Assembly: GCF_009697385.1 (NCBI RefSeq)
Contig: NZ_VUNL01000013.1
Coordinates: 1 to 64,000 of the forward strand
Length of the DNA: 64,000 bases
From: Wylensekiella montiformis
GTDB lineage: Bacteria > Bacillota > Negativicutes > Selenomonadales > Selenomonadaceae
Direction of reading: 5' to 3'
The position numbers and the translations under genes are program-made. Each line of letters opens with the position of its first letter. Position 1 is the first letter of the stretch. Shown here in pieces: positions 45,886 through 55,246 of the stretch. Below the pieces are notes generated by a model. That model was not told where the DNA came from and ran no database searches. It was given only the letters and a program-made list of their open reading frames with translations.

Positions 45886-46770
45886 TTATCCTTCATAAAA
45901 AACAGAAATAGCCGCAGGCACCGTTTCGATCCGAAGAGGAAGCATCGGCCCGGCCTCTCCATCCAGATCGCTCTCCATCGGTTCAGCAGATTCAATATAA
46001 AAATCAGCCGCCTGAAGATGAAGGACCTGCTCTTTCTCCGATACCGGGCGCCCTGCAATCAGATCTGCCGTGATCGACATAAGCGACGGAAGTCCGCACT
46101 TACGGATAGCTAGAAGATCCAGTTTTCCGTCCGTAACGGAAACATCGCGCGCAACATTCCGCATGCTTCCCACCACCGCACTATTGATAACAACAAACAG
46201 AAACGCCTCCAGCTCATAGCGGCGTTCATCTGCCGATATGCGAAGCGGTACCGCATGAAATTTTGGAAGCTCTCCAATGCCCCGGATATAATATGCCATT
46301 TTCCCTAAAGCATTCTTCAGACGGGCATCCACTTCATGGGCAATCCCCGTCATCATCCCCGCGCTCGCCACATTGATAAAATACGTTTCTCCCACCCGGC
46401 CAAGATCCATACGCTTGGTTTTGCCGTCGGCAATGCAATCAAAATACCGCTCCATATCCTCATTGATCTTCAGATAAGTAGCAAAATCATTGGACGTTCC
46501 GCTGCCAATAATTCCAATAGGAATATTCAGTCCATGACGCACCATAAGGTTCACACATTCATGAACCGTTCCGTCTCCGCCGGCGGCCAGAATGCCATCT
46601 GGCTGTACGGCACGGACAAACGACGCAAACTCTTCATTGCCCTCTTTTTTCGTACGATACAACAGCAATAAAATGCCGCGGCGCTGGAAGGCTTCGATCA
46701 TCCAGTCCAATTTATTCTTGAAGGCCGCATGGCCGGAAACCGGATTATAAAAAAGAACCAGTTTCTTCAA
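45886..46770 (-). CDS. Diacylglycerol/lipid kinase (DagK/YegS family)
   Basis: 294 residues. The nucleotide site AAGGDGTVHECVN and the GSGTSNDFATYL motif mark the DagK catalytic domain; the C-terminus is a beta-sandwich ending in ISVFYEG. It probably phosphorylates diacylglycerol or a related lipid. It is followed by the VOC gene at 13 bp and preceded by the flippase gene at ~36 bp. Confidence 0.88.
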   Translation of the reverse strand: MKKLVLFYNPVSGHAAFKNKLDWMIEAFQRRGILLLLYRTKKEGNEEFASFVRAVQPDGILAAGGDGTVHECVNLMVRHGLNIPIGIIGSGTSNDFATYLKINEDMERYFDCIADGKTKRMDLGRVGETYFINVASAGMMTGIAHEVDARLKNALGKMAYYIRGIGELPKFHAVPLRISADERRYELEAFLFVVINSAVVGSMRNVARDVSVTDGKLDLLAIRKCGLPSLMSITADLIAGRPVSEKEQVLHLQAADFYIESAEPMESDLDGEAGPMLPLRIETVPAAISVFYEG

Positions 46771-46806
46771 TCCTCATTCCTCCTGAAAAACGAACCGCAT
46801 AAACGA

Positions 46807-48483
46807 TTAATCCTGTCCATCATCTCTGGTACGGAATACACCGATACGCCGCAGAAACCGGATCCCGATACGGCCGATCATCGGCATGCGCTCAAGATCC
46901 TCCTCCAGCAGACCACCGACCAGCAGCATAACAGCAAGATAAACTGCACAGCCGAAAAACACTGCGCCAAAAGTGGACAATACACCAATGTGCCACCAGG
47001 CCATGGTCCATTCATAGAAAAAGTACACGGCGGCTGCCATGACGGCCGAAGCGGCCATCGTTTTCAGCAACTGCGGAAGCTCCATGCGATAACCGATAAA
47101 CTTATAGATAAAAATCAAATTAATAACGGCAGCGACGCCCATATCGGCAGCAGTAGCCCAGGCTGCACCCATGATGCCAAGCCATGGAAGAGCGGTGAGC
47201 TCCCAGTTCAGAATCACCTTAGCTGCTGCTGCCAGAATCATATTCACCATTGGGATCGTCGGATGCCCCAGTCCCTGCAGAATCCCCGTCGAAACCTGAT
47301 GCAGGCCAAGCAGGATGATGCTGAACGAAGAAATCATGACCGCCGGGCCGGCGCCGGGCGCATTATAAATCAGCGCCGAAATCGGCGTAGCCAGCACGAA
47401 TACGATCACAAAAGCAGGAAAGCAGACAAAGTTCGAAATACGGACAGAAGCAGCAGTCTGACTATACACCCGCTTCATATCACGAAGCGCGCGCGCCTCT
47501 GAGATCGCCGGCACAATGCTCATTGCCATGGAAGCCGTAATAATACAGGACAAATTGACCAGCGGCACAGCCATACCCGTCAGATAACCGAAAAGTTCCG
47601 TTGCTTCATTGACACTATACCCGGCTACTTCAAGGCGCTGCGGCACAATCATGAGATCCAGATTGGACACCACCGGCAGCATGATACTCGCTGCTGATAC
47701 CGGAAGAGACAGCTTAAAGATGCGCTGGATAATCTGCCAGGCCGGTTCGCTTTCCTGACCGGGCAGCGGCTGCAGATCATTGCCATAATCACGCTCGATA
47801 TCCCGATCCAGCTTCCAATGAAAATAAACCAGAACCATCAGCCCGGTTACCGCCCCGGCCAAAGCGCCAAGAGAAGCACCGGCCGAAGCATAATCCAGCC
47901 CCCAAGGCAGGAGCAGCTCAGCCAGCAGGATCATCGTAATGACACGAAAAATCTGCTCGACAATCTGCGAAACAGCCGTTGGCGTCATCCGCTGCCACCC
48001 CTGCAGATAACCACGCGAACTGGCCAGCAAAGTAACAAAAAACACCGTTGGCGCAAGCACTACAATCGACTTATACGCCCGCGGATCACGTACAAACTGC
48101 CATTCTATGAGCCAATCCGCAGCAAAGTAAGTCAAAAAAGAAAAAACCAAACCGGTAACGACCATCAATGCCATAGAAATATGGAATACCCGGCGTGCGC
48201 CCAGAATATCTTTCAGCGCCACCTTTTCTGCCGTTATGATGGAAATAGCCACCGGCACACCGGCCTGCGATACCGTCATGGCAAAAAAGTAAATGGGAAA
48301 GGCCATCTGATACAGGCCGATTCCCTCACCGCCAAGGATACGGGAAACAAAAATCCAATTTAAAGAGCCGATAACCTTGACGACGAAGCCTGCCACCGTC
48401 AGGATAAAGGTCCCCTTCAGGAACGACTCTCCCCGACTGGATTTTTTCTCTTGTTTTATTTCCTGATTACTAATTGGAAACAC
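46807..48483 (-). CDS. MOP-superfamily flippase (SpoVB/MurJ-like)
   Basis: 558 residues with about fourteen transmembrane helices. The start (FLKGTFILTVAGFVVKVIGSLNWIFVSRILGGEGIGLYQMAFPIY) matches the SpoVB/polysaccharide-exporter branch, which moves lipid-linked cell-wall precursors or polysaccharide units. Internal motifs ASSRGYLQGWQRMTPTAVSQIVEQ support this. The start is a GTG at 48483 without a strong ribosome site. It heads a minus-strand unit with the lipid kinase. Confidence 0.85.
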   Translation of the reverse strand: MFPISNQEIKQEKKSSRGESFLKGTFILTVAGFVVKVIGSLNWIFVSRILGGEGIGLYQMAFPIYFFAMTVSQAGVPVAISIITAEKVALKDILGARRVFHISMALMVVTGLVFSFLTYFAADWLIEWQFVRDPRAYKSIVVLAPTVFFVTLLASSRGYLQGWQRMTPTAVSQIVEQIFRVITMILLAELLLPWGLDYASAGASLGALAGAVTGLMVLVYFHWKLDRDIERDYGNDLQPLPGQESEPAWQIIQRIFKLSLPVSAASIMLPVVSNLDLMIVPQRLEVAGYSVNEATELFGYLTGMAVPLVNLSCIITASMAMSIVPAISEARALRDMKRVYSQTAASVRISNFVCFPAFVIVFVLATPISALIYNAPGAGPAVMISSFSIILLGLHQVSTGILQGLGHPTIPMVNMILAAAAKVILNWELTALPWLGIMGAAWATAADMGVAAVINLIFIYKFIGYRMELPQLLKTMAASAVMAAAVYFFYEWTMAWWHIGVLSTFGAVFFGCAVYLAVMLLVGGLLEEDLERMPMIGRIGIRFLRRIGVFRTRDDGQD

Positions 48484-48627
48484 CGCCTATAGCAAAAACA
48501 GGCTGCCACAGCCGGCCTCCTGTCCGCTTTGCAAAATACATACAGGCCCCCCGGATAGCAAGGAGCCATATAACACACTGGATTATATCATTTATACATG
48601 AAACTTTCCAGTCTTCCGACTCAATTC

Positions 48628-50253
48628 TCAAGCCTCTTTCTTATCAAAGGGCACATGATGGAGCAGCAGATCCGGATTGTTGTCCGTAATCCATCCGAGC
48701 GCCCACTCATTGCTGACAAGCAGAACCGGATTGTGATCGCGGTCATAAACAAACATCCCGCGGTCTGCCCCCTTCAACTCAGCCGGAGTCACTTCCCGAC
48801 CATCCTCATAGGCCATCCAGCGCGCAACCTCATACGGCTGCATCGTCATTTCAATATCGACATTGTACTCGTTTTTCAACCGATACTCCAATACCTCAAA
48901 CTGCAGCGTTCCCACCGTACCGACAATATAGGACTCCATGCCGGCGCCAGCCTGCTGGAAAAGCTGAATCGCCCCTTCCTGCGTAAGCTGCTCCATCCCC
49001 TTGACGAACTGCTTGCGCTTCATAGTATCTTTGGCCTGAACCCTTGCAAATTTCTCCGGCGGAAATACCGGAAAATCTGCGTATTTAAACTTATGCGCCG
49101 CATCACAGACCGTATCGCCGATCCCGAACACACCCGGATCAAACAAACCGACAATATCCCCCGGATAAGCCGTATCAATAATCTGACGGTCCTGTGCCAA
49201 AAACTGCTGCGGCTGAGCCAGTTTGATCATCTTTCCGCTGCGCTCGTGCCAGACTTCCATATTGCGTTCGAATTTCCCCGAGCAGATACGGATGAAAGCC
49301 AGCCGGTCCCGATGCGCCGGATTCATATTGGCCTGAATTTTAAACACAAAGCCTGAAAACTTTTCATCATCCGGCGCGATCAGCCCATCCGATGATCTGC
49401 GCGGCTGCGGCGTCGGGGCCATACGAATATATCCTTCCAGAAAATCCTGTACGCCAAAATTCGTCATAGCAGACCCGAAAAACATCGGCGTCAATTCACC
49501 GGCATCGACCTTTTCCCTGTCAAATGCTTCACCGGCCTCATTAAGGAGATCGATATCGTCTTTGAGCGCCTGCCAGGTTTCCTCACCCACACGTTCGATA
49601 ACCTCCGGATCATCCGGCTCATAGATATCGGCAATACGAGTTTCCTGTCCATGCGTCGTATCGTCAGCGAAAAGCAGCACCTTGTCGTTGCGGCGATCAT
49701 AGACACCAAGATACTGTCCATCTTGTCCGATCGGCCAGTTCATCGGATAAGAGCGAATGCCAAGAACCTGTTCAATCTCATCCATAATGTCAATCGGCAG
49801 CTTACCATAATGATCCAGCTTATTAACGAATGTAAAGATAGGGATACCACGCTGCTTGCAGACCTTGAACAGTTTTTTCGTCTGTGCCTCGACACCTTTA
49901 GCCACATCGATAACCATGACCGCACTATCGACAGCCATAAGCGTACGGTATGTATCCTCCGAAAAATCCTGATGGCCCGGTGTATCAAGGATGTTGATAC
50001 GGCACCCGTCATAATCGAACTGCAGAACCGAGGAAGTAACCGAAATACCACGCTGCTTTTCAATTTCCATCCAGTCGGACACCGCATGACGCTGCGTCTT
50101 GCGCGACTTAATCGAACCGGCCAGATGAATAGCCCCGCCATAAAGCAGCAACTTTTCGGTCAGCGTCGTCTTTCCGGCATCCGGATGAGAAATGATCGCA
50201 AACGTACGACGCTTCTTTATTTCCTTATCGAGTTCTTCGCTTAATGCTGACAA
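48628..50253 (-). CDS. prfC: Peptide chain release factor 3
   Basis: 541 residues; the GTPase that recycles RF1/RF2. G-motifs SHPDAGKTTL, DTPGHQDF and NKLD are complete, as is the LAGSIKSRKTQRHAVSDWM segment. The start is a TTG at 50253 giving MSALSEELDKE, with GGAGG at 50265-50261. A frame to 50295 exists but adds residues encoded by the insertion element. The element begins at 50263, so it supplies part of the Shine-Dalgarno and the whole region upstream. Confidence 0.94.
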   Translation of the reverse strand: MSALSEELDKEIKKRRTFAIISHPDAGKTTLTEKLLLYGGAIHLAGSIKSRKTQRHAVSDWMEIEKQRGISVTSSVLQFDYDGCRINILDTPGHQDFSEDTYRTLMAVDSAVMVIDVAKGVEAQTKKLFKVCKQRGIPIFTFVNKLDHYGKLPIDIMDEIEQVLGIRSYPMNWPIGQDGQYLGVYDRRNDKVLLFADDTTHGQETRIADIYEPDDPEVIERVGEETWQALKDDIDLLNEAGEAFDREKVDAGELTPMFFGSAMTNFGVQDFLEGYIRMAPTPQPRRSSDGLIAPDDEKFSGFVFKIQANMNPAHRDRLAFIRICSGKFERNMEVWHERSGKMIKLAQPQQFLAQDRQIIDTAYPGDIVGLFDPGVFGIGDTVCDAAHKFKYADFPVFPPEKFARVQAKDTMKRKQFVKGMEQLTQEGAIQLFQQAGAGMESYIVGTVGTLQFEVLEYRLKNEYNVDIEMTMQPYEVARWMAYEDGREVTPAELKGADRGMFVYDRDHNPVLLVSNEWALGWITDNNPDLLLHHVPFDKKEA

Positions 50254-50398
50254 AATAAATCCTCCAATTGTCTTATATTGTTGATACAAACACACTTTTC
50301 CCTTTTGAAACGCCTAAGAGGAGTTCAAAAAAGTGTATTCGTGTGCGAATACCGAGAAGCCTTGCTACGACTAAGTTCCGAGTCTTTTGCAGTATCCT

Positions 50399-50413
50399 TG
50401 GGACAATGTCCCA
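50399..50413 (+). repeat. Small hairpin in element leader, copy A
   Basis: TGGGAC-AAT-GTCCCA. The corresponding site in copy B (62774-62784) reads GGGC-AAT-GCCC. The A-T pair of copy A is replaced by a G-C pair in copy B, a compensating change that keeps the stem, although an outer pair is lost in B. Confidence 0.5.
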
Positions 50414-50622
50414 GAGCATACCTTATCTGATTGCAACTTCTACGAACTCACATAATAATCATTCTACCATAAAATAAGAAGGGAATACAAGAAAATTGGC
50501 ACGGGACTTTGCCCGCGCTTGTAGGTTTACAATAGATGTGAGACTGGAGGGATATACAAAAGCGACCGAATCCCGTAGAATATTGGTTGCAACAAACTTC
50601 TACAAAAGGAGACCCGATCGCC

Positions 50623-50973
50623 ATGTCTATCATACCACATCAGAAGCGTTATTTGCCACATGAAATTGGGACGCGCATTCACGCCGTCACCCTCTATCGC
50701 TCAGCCAAGGATATCGAGTTCGTCTGTCGTCGCTATAAAATTTCAAAAGCATCCCTCATGCGCTGGAACAAGCGTTATGATGGTACGCCAGAATCTCTCG
50801 CTGACCGATCGCATCGCCCCCATACCGTACATCCCAGAGCACATACCAACGAAGAAATCATGTGGGTATTGAACCTTGTCCGTCGAACCCCTGACATAAC
50901 CCCCCCGCGAACTCTACGGAAAGCTCAGGCTAAACACGGATTTATCTGCACTTCTACTCATTGGATGGTCTGA
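50623..50973 (+). pseudogene. Truncated transposase, copy A
   Basis: About 95 residues of helix-turn-helix start (ITLYRSAKDI-like region, YKISKASLMRWNKRYDGTPESLADRSHRPH) resembling the N-terminus of IS3/IS481-like transposases. A run of seven C residues near 50905 shifts the frame relative to copy B, and the DDE core is absent. AAAGGAG lies upstream of the ATG. Confidence 0.75.
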
Positions 50974-51092
50974 ACCTGCAGATGCGCCATTACATCTATG
51001 GGAATGTCTCATAATTGATAACCTTTATCGGTCTCACATCATTGACAAACCTACATCACAGATATCCAGATAATCTGAGCGGATTGTATAAT

Positions 51093-52245
51093 TAAGTTGA
51101 ACACTTAAAAATCCATAGCGAACCCTTGTGGTAAAATGTAGTTGCACAAAAACACAAAGGAGAATCACTATGGATCAAAATCATTTTACCACGGATGCGT
51201 TACGCAAAAAAGGGTCTCATTTAACTTTTGAGGAACGAGTCATTATCCAAACGCGTCTCCGCGACAAGCAATCGTATCGGAGCATAGCCCGTGAGATTGG
51301 GTGCTGTGTCAATACAGTACGCAACGAGGTGAAGCGTGGCAAGGTTCTTTGCTATAACGGCAAGGTGGAACGCTATCGCGCAGCAGACGGGCAAAGCACC
51401 TATGAGGCGCATCGCGAAAACTGTGGTCGCAAATGCGACGCGATAGCAAAGGGAGCATTCCTCGACTATGTGCAGAAGAGACTTCAGGAACATCACTGGT
51501 CGCTCGATGCCTGCTTTGGCAGGGCACTGGTTACGGGAGAATTTCAACGTGGCGAGATGGTCTGTACGAAAACCCTGTACAACTATGTCACGCTGGGACT
51601 CCCAGGAAAAATCAAGAGTATTGACCTGCCCTTGCGCGTCAAGCGAAAAAACGCCAGGAAGCGGGTTCGTGAGCGCAAGAAGAAGTTCGGCCGCAGCATA
51701 GATGAACGCGATCCTTCTGTGGATGAGCGTCGAGGTTTCGGGCATTGGGAGTGTGACCTTGTACTGGGATCTCGCTCAAAGGACGAGTTACTGCTGACTC
51801 TGGTTGAGCGCAAGACACGCTGTTCCCTCATCAGAAAACTGCCCAACAAGGAAAGTGCCTCTGTAATAGCAGCCTTCAGCAAATTGAAAGATGGAATGTT
51901 CCGCGACTGTTTCAGCCGAGTGTTCCTCAGCATTACGACAGACAATGGCAGTGAGTTTTCTAGCCTGTCAGAGCTGGAGAAACTAAGTCACACACGGATC
52001 TATTATGCGCATCCGTACTGCTCCAGCGACAAAGGAACGAATGAGAATCACAACGGCTTATTCCGTCGATTTCTTCCCAAAGGGAAGAAAATCCAGGATT
52101 ACCCCGTGGAACACATTTCCAGAGTAGAGTGCTGGGCCAACACCCTGCCAAGAAAGATACTCGGCTATAAGACACCCGAGGAGTGCTTTGGGGAAGACAT
52201 GCTTACAGTGCTTACTGCATAAAGGTTCGCCGGGTGTTCAACTTA
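51093..52245 (+). mobile_element. IS30-family insertion sequence
   Basis: A complete-looking element of about 1.15 kb. Ends carry the inverted repeat TAAGTTGAACAC (left, 51093) and its complement GTGTTCAACTTA (right, to 52245), with a second matching block GCGAACC. It sits 14 bp from the right end of copy A and 15 bp from the vsr stop. No target duplication could be identified with certainty. Confidence 0.85.
51170..52222 (+). CDS. IS30-family transposase
   Basis: 350 residues. N-terminal helix-turn-helix (LTFEERVIIQTRLRDKQSYRSIAREIG) and DDE core: first Asp in GHWECDLVLG, second in TTDNGSEF, Glu in GTNENHNGLFRRFLPKG. These are the standard IS30 motifs. The ATG at 51170 follows AAAGGAG. No frameshift or stop is visible, so the element may be active. 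Confidence 0.93.
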   Translation: MDQNHFTTDALRKKGSHLTFEERVIIQTRLRDKQSYRSIAREIGCCVNTVRNEVKRGKVLCYNGKVERYRAADGQSTYEAHRENCGRKCDAIAKGAFLDYVQKRLQEHHWSLDACFGRALVTGEFQRGEMVCTKTLYNYVTLGLPGKIKSIDLPLRVKRKNARKRVRERKKKFGRSIDERDPSVDERRGFGHWECDLVLGSRSKDELLLTLVERKTRCSLIRKLPNKESASVIAAFSKLKDGMFRDCFSRVFLSITTDNGSEFSSLSELEKLSHTRIYYAHPYCSSDKGTNENHNGLFRRFLPKGKKIQDYPVEHISRVECWANTLPRKILGYKTPEECFGEDMLTVLTA

Positions 52246-52260
52246 TTATTGCAATTCGGG

Positions 52261-52668
52261 CTATATGTATTTCTCTATTTCTTCTATACATTTCTCCAGA
52301 TTCGTTAATATATCCTTTTCCCAAAATCGCAAAACCAGCCACCCTGCTTCAGTCAGTTCGTCATTGACTTCCTTATCCCGCTCCACGTTGCGGGCAAGTT
52401 TCTTCTGCCAAAACTCCTTATTGGTAGCCACTTGTTCGCCAGGATTATCCTGATGACCACGCGCGTGCCAAAAATCGCCATCCACAAAGATAGCGATTTT
52501 TTGACGTGTCAAAACAATATCAGGTTTTCCCGGCAGAGCTGCATAATTTTTACGACAGCGCAGGCCCTTTTTCCAGAGTGCTTTACGCAATACAACTTCC
52601 GCCTTTGTATCGACCGCACGAATGCGACTCATATTATGATGGCGCTGCTTACGGGTTAATACGTCCAT
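52261..52668 (-). CDS. vsr: Very short patch repair endonuclease
   Basis: 135 residues of the Vsr family, which nicks DNA 5' of the T in T:G mismatches produced by deamination of 5-methylcytosine. The start SRIRAVDTKAEVVLRKALWKKGLRCRKNY, the PGKPDIVL strand and the core IAIFVDGDFWHAR are typical. It is the last gene of the methylase-nuclease-vsr operon, 15 bp after the restriction gene, which fits repair of the cognate Dcm-like methylation site. Confidence 0.92.
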   Translation of the reverse strand: MDVLTRKQRHHNMSRIRAVDTKAEVVLRKALWKKGLRCRKNYAALPGKPDIVLTRQKIAIFVDGDFWHARGHQDNPGEQVATNKEFWQKKLARNVERDKEVNDELTEAGWLVLRFWEKDILTNLEKCIEEIEKYI

Positions 52669-52683
52669 CTTCTTTTCCTTAAA

Positions 52684-53880
52684 TCATACTGCAGTTTTCT
52701 CCTGCACCAGCTGGATAAACTTCGCCAGCGAGAAAATATCTTCCCGGTACTCTTTCGGGTAGGTGCTAATATACGGCTGTGGCACTACAAGTACCACGTT
52801 TTCGCTTTTCATTTCATGGAGCTGCTGGGGGGAAATTCCCTGCTGCAGCGTACACAAATACTTTGTCTTTACCCGGTCGGCCTCAGTGATGACCTGACGC
52901 CAGCGGTCTTTACAGGTCGTCTTGGCGCCCAGCACAACCAGCTTGTCAGCAGGATATTTCGGGTTATGGTAGGCGCTGGCGCCAGGGAAAACAAAGTCCG
53001 GGCGTTTCTTTTCTTCTGTGACTACCTGCGGCTCATAGGTGAGCTTATTTCCCTGAAAAATTGCTTCCAAATGATATTCCAGAGACTTGCCCGCACGGCT
53101 TTTGCGGCGGTTAATCACGCTGTTGGCGGTGTCGATAAAGTCCTGCATAGAGTCAAAGCCACTCCGGATTACATCACCGTACTGTATTTCCTCGATACGG
53201 CGGAACAGGTCATATTCCATATTGTTCCAGGCCAGCAATTCCTGGTCAGGCTTCTGCACGATATTTTCCATGTGGTCATACACATCATTGTAAATATCGC
53301 GGGCAGCTTTTGACATATCAAAGGCTTTCGGGAAGGCGCCCTGGAGGGCATGGACAAAGGCATCCATCTTCGCCAGCTTCTTTTCTTCCTGCTGGTCAAC
53401 AGAAAGCATTTCCGTTCCAATCAGGCGGCCAGTTTCTGCAGGGGACAAACTGAAATAATCCAGGAATTCGTCAATATCGTCCTCGGTTTCCAGCACCCAA
53501 CCTTCATAATCCTCATCATCCAGCTTGACGATAACCACCAATGCCCCGGTGTTATCCGGCTTCAAGAGGTCAAAGCCACGGCCAAAGCGGGTAATGCGGT
53601 ATTCATTACGGGTGCCCGTTCCGTAATAGGTGAACTTACTTTCTGTCTCAAAATCATCCATCCAGCGAATTTTGGCCAGTCGTTCCTTATTCTCGCCCTT
53701 GACGCATTTTTCATCAAAGATAATGGAATAAGCAGGCTTGGGAACATAAATTCCACACTGATGACCGCCCGTCAGCCCGGTATCATTGGCGGACAGAAAC
53801 TTGCAAAAAGCCAGTTTTCCCTTGTTTACAGAAGCTATGGCCTGCTGGCTTAAAGACTCTGTTTGTACCATATTACGCAC
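52684..53880 (-). CDS. EcoRII-like type II restriction endonuclease
   Basis: 398 residues, the length of EcoRII. The N-terminal part is an effector-site DNA-binding domain (residues ~20-160). The C-terminal nuclease domain has RPDFVFPGASAYHNPKYP and VLGAKTTCKDRWRQVITEAD, the PD..(x)K core of the EcoRII catalytic domain. EcoRII cuts at CCWGG, and the Dcm-type methylase next to it supports the same or a related site (inference). Its ATG overlaps the methylase stop by 8 bp. Confidence 0.9.
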   Translation of the reverse strand: MRNMVQTESLSQQAIASVNKGKLAFCKFLSANDTGLTGGHQCGIYVPKPAYSIIFDEKCVKGENKERLAKIRWMDDFETESKFTYYGTGTRNEYRITRFGRGFDLLKPDNTGALVVIVKLDDEDYEGWVLETEDDIDEFLDYFSLSPAETGRLIGTEMLSVDQQEEKKLAKMDAFVHALQGAFPKAFDMSKAARDIYNDVYDHMENIVQKPDQELLAWNNMEYDLFRRIEEIQYGDVIRSGFDSMQDFIDTANSVINRRKSRAGKSLEYHLEAIFQGNKLTYEPQVVTEEKKRPDFVFPGASAYHNPKYPADKLVVLGAKTTCKDRWRQVITEADRVKTKYLCTLQQGISPQQLHEMKSENVVLVVPQPYISTYPKEYREDIFSLAKFIQLVQEKTAV

Positions 53881-55063
53881 CTAGTTTCATTGATTTTTTG
53901 CTTTCTTTAACTATTTCTATATTTGCTTTTTTATCCCCTTCAATGGCTGCATCAAGTTCATTCATTTTCTCAACAACCAATTTGGCAATGGAAGTCACCA
54001 AGGGAACCACCACGGAATTGCCGAACTGCTTATAAGCTCGTGTATCGGACACGGTAATCTTGAAGTCCTCCGGATATCCCTGCAGACGAGCACATTCACG
54101 GGGAGTCAAACGGCGAGGATTTTTCCCCTCGCCCTGGTTAATGAGAATTTCAGAGCCGTCCTTGTAGTAGCGCGCACTAAGGGTACGGGTTACACCGTCA
54201 AAATCCGGCATTCCATAGCCAAACCCATTGCCCTTGGCCTTGTGCTTGGCAGCGTAGTTTTGCAGATATGCCCAAAGTTTATCCGTCAGCGTGTATTTGG
54301 CATCCACTACCGGCTGCAGAATATCCCGAAGCACGGGGACTTTTTCCGGCTTATCTTCATCAACATCAAAACTGAAATCAAAGAAATTGCCATAGCGTTG
54401 ACGGTCAAAACCGACAATAAAGATACGTTCCCTGTGCTGGGGAACAAATCCCTGGCCATCAATCACAGCAGCAAAGACCTCATAATCCAGCTGATCCAGC
54501 GATTCCCGGATAACTTTCCATGTATTGCCCTTATCGTGGCTCTTCAGGTTTTTGACGTTTTCCAGCATAAAGGCCTTGGGCCGCTTAGCCTCGATAATCC
54601 GGCACACATCAAAAAACAAAGTGCCCTGTGTCTTGTCCTGGAAGCCCGTAGCCCTGCCCATGCTGTTCTTTTTGGACACACCGGCAATGCTGAAAGGCTG
54701 GCAGGGAAAGCCCGCCACCAGGATATCATGGTCAGGAATATCCTCACTTTTCACTTGGGTAATATCCCCCTGAGGCATTTCGTCAAAGTTGTCAAAATAT
54801 GTTTTTTGAGCATACTTATCCCACTCACTGGAAAAAACACACTGCCCGCCCTGTCGGGAATAGGCAATCCGCATCCCGCCAATACCGGCAAACAAGTCAA
54901 TAAAGGTAAAATTTCCCTGGGGAGCATTTGACCTCTTCTGCCGGCTCAAATGAGCCACAAGGGAGTCCGTAAGCACGGAGCTGGCCGACACGCCGTTATC
55001 TCTCGTATAAGTTTGCAGTTTTTCGTACAAATGATCATCCAATTTCAGGCTTAACTGTTTCAT
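53873..55063 (-). CDS. DNA cytosine-5 methyltransferase (Dcm-like) with N-terminal RHH-like segment
   Basis: 396 residues. C5-methylase motifs in order: FIDLFAGIGG (I), ILVAGFPCQPFSIAG (IV, catalytic Cys), FMLENVKNL (VI), VPQHRERIFIVG (VIII) and YKQFGNSVVVPLV (X). The first ~50 residues (KQLSLKLDDHLYEKLQTYTRDN..SASSVLTDSLVAHL) look like a ribbon-helix-helix DNA-binding unit. It protects the host site against the adjacent EcoRII-like nuclease and may repress its own operon through the N-terminus. Confidence 0.92.
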   Translation of the reverse strand: MKQLSLKLDDHLYEKLQTYTRDNGVSASSVLTDSLVAHLSRQKRSNAPQGNFTFIDLFAGIGGMRIAYSRQGGQCVFSSEWDKYAQKTYFDNFDEMPQGDITQVKSEDIPDHDILVAGFPCQPFSIAGVSKKNSMGRATGFQDKTQGTLFFDVCRIIEAKRPKAFMLENVKNLKSHDKGNTWKVIRESLDQLDYEVFAAVIDGQGFVPQHRERIFIVGFDRQRYGNFFDFSFDVDEDKPEKVPVLRDILQPVVDAKYTLTDKLWAYLQNYAAKHKAKGNGFGYGMPDFDGVTRTLSARYYKDGSEILINQGEGKNPRRLTPRECARLQGYPEDFKITVSDTRAYKQFGNSVVVPLVTSIAKLVVEKMNELDAAIEGDKKANIEIVKESKKSMKLGA

Positions 55064-55210
55064 ATCTACCTCACTGGGTCATATTGGTAATACTTTTCTT
55101 TCCCTATTATACAGAAAAATATCTGGTACGGCAATACTTAGGGAACAACGATTTTAATTATCTCGCGAGTATCTGACTGGTGAATCAGTAGCACTGTAAA
55201 CGCACATCAA

Positions 55211-55242
55211 AAGGCAGCTATCCGGGGACAGCTGCCTTTTTC
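55211..55242 (-). terminator. Terminator after the XRE regulator gene
   Basis: GGCAGCT and AGCTGCC form a stem around CCGGGG-rich loop bases, followed by TTTT on both strands. It separates the XRE gene from the methylase. Confidence 0.7.
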
Positions 55243-55246
55243 GTGC

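Larger units (their letters stand above)
50263..51078 (+). mobile_element. Internally deleted insertion element, copy A (left boundary of island)
   Basis: An 816-bp segment repeated at 62636-63450 in the same orientation and almost identical. Its ends form imperfect inverted repeats: TCCAATTGTCTTATATTG at the left and the complement of CCAGATAATCTGA at the right (TCAGATTATCTGG). It contains ~360 bp of leader, an N-terminal transposase fragment, then directly the C-terminal end of a transposase frame (FYSLDDLNLQMRHYIYGN). The catalytic core is missing. Both copies share this deletion point, so the deleted form itself was duplicated or mobilised. Confidence 0.8.
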
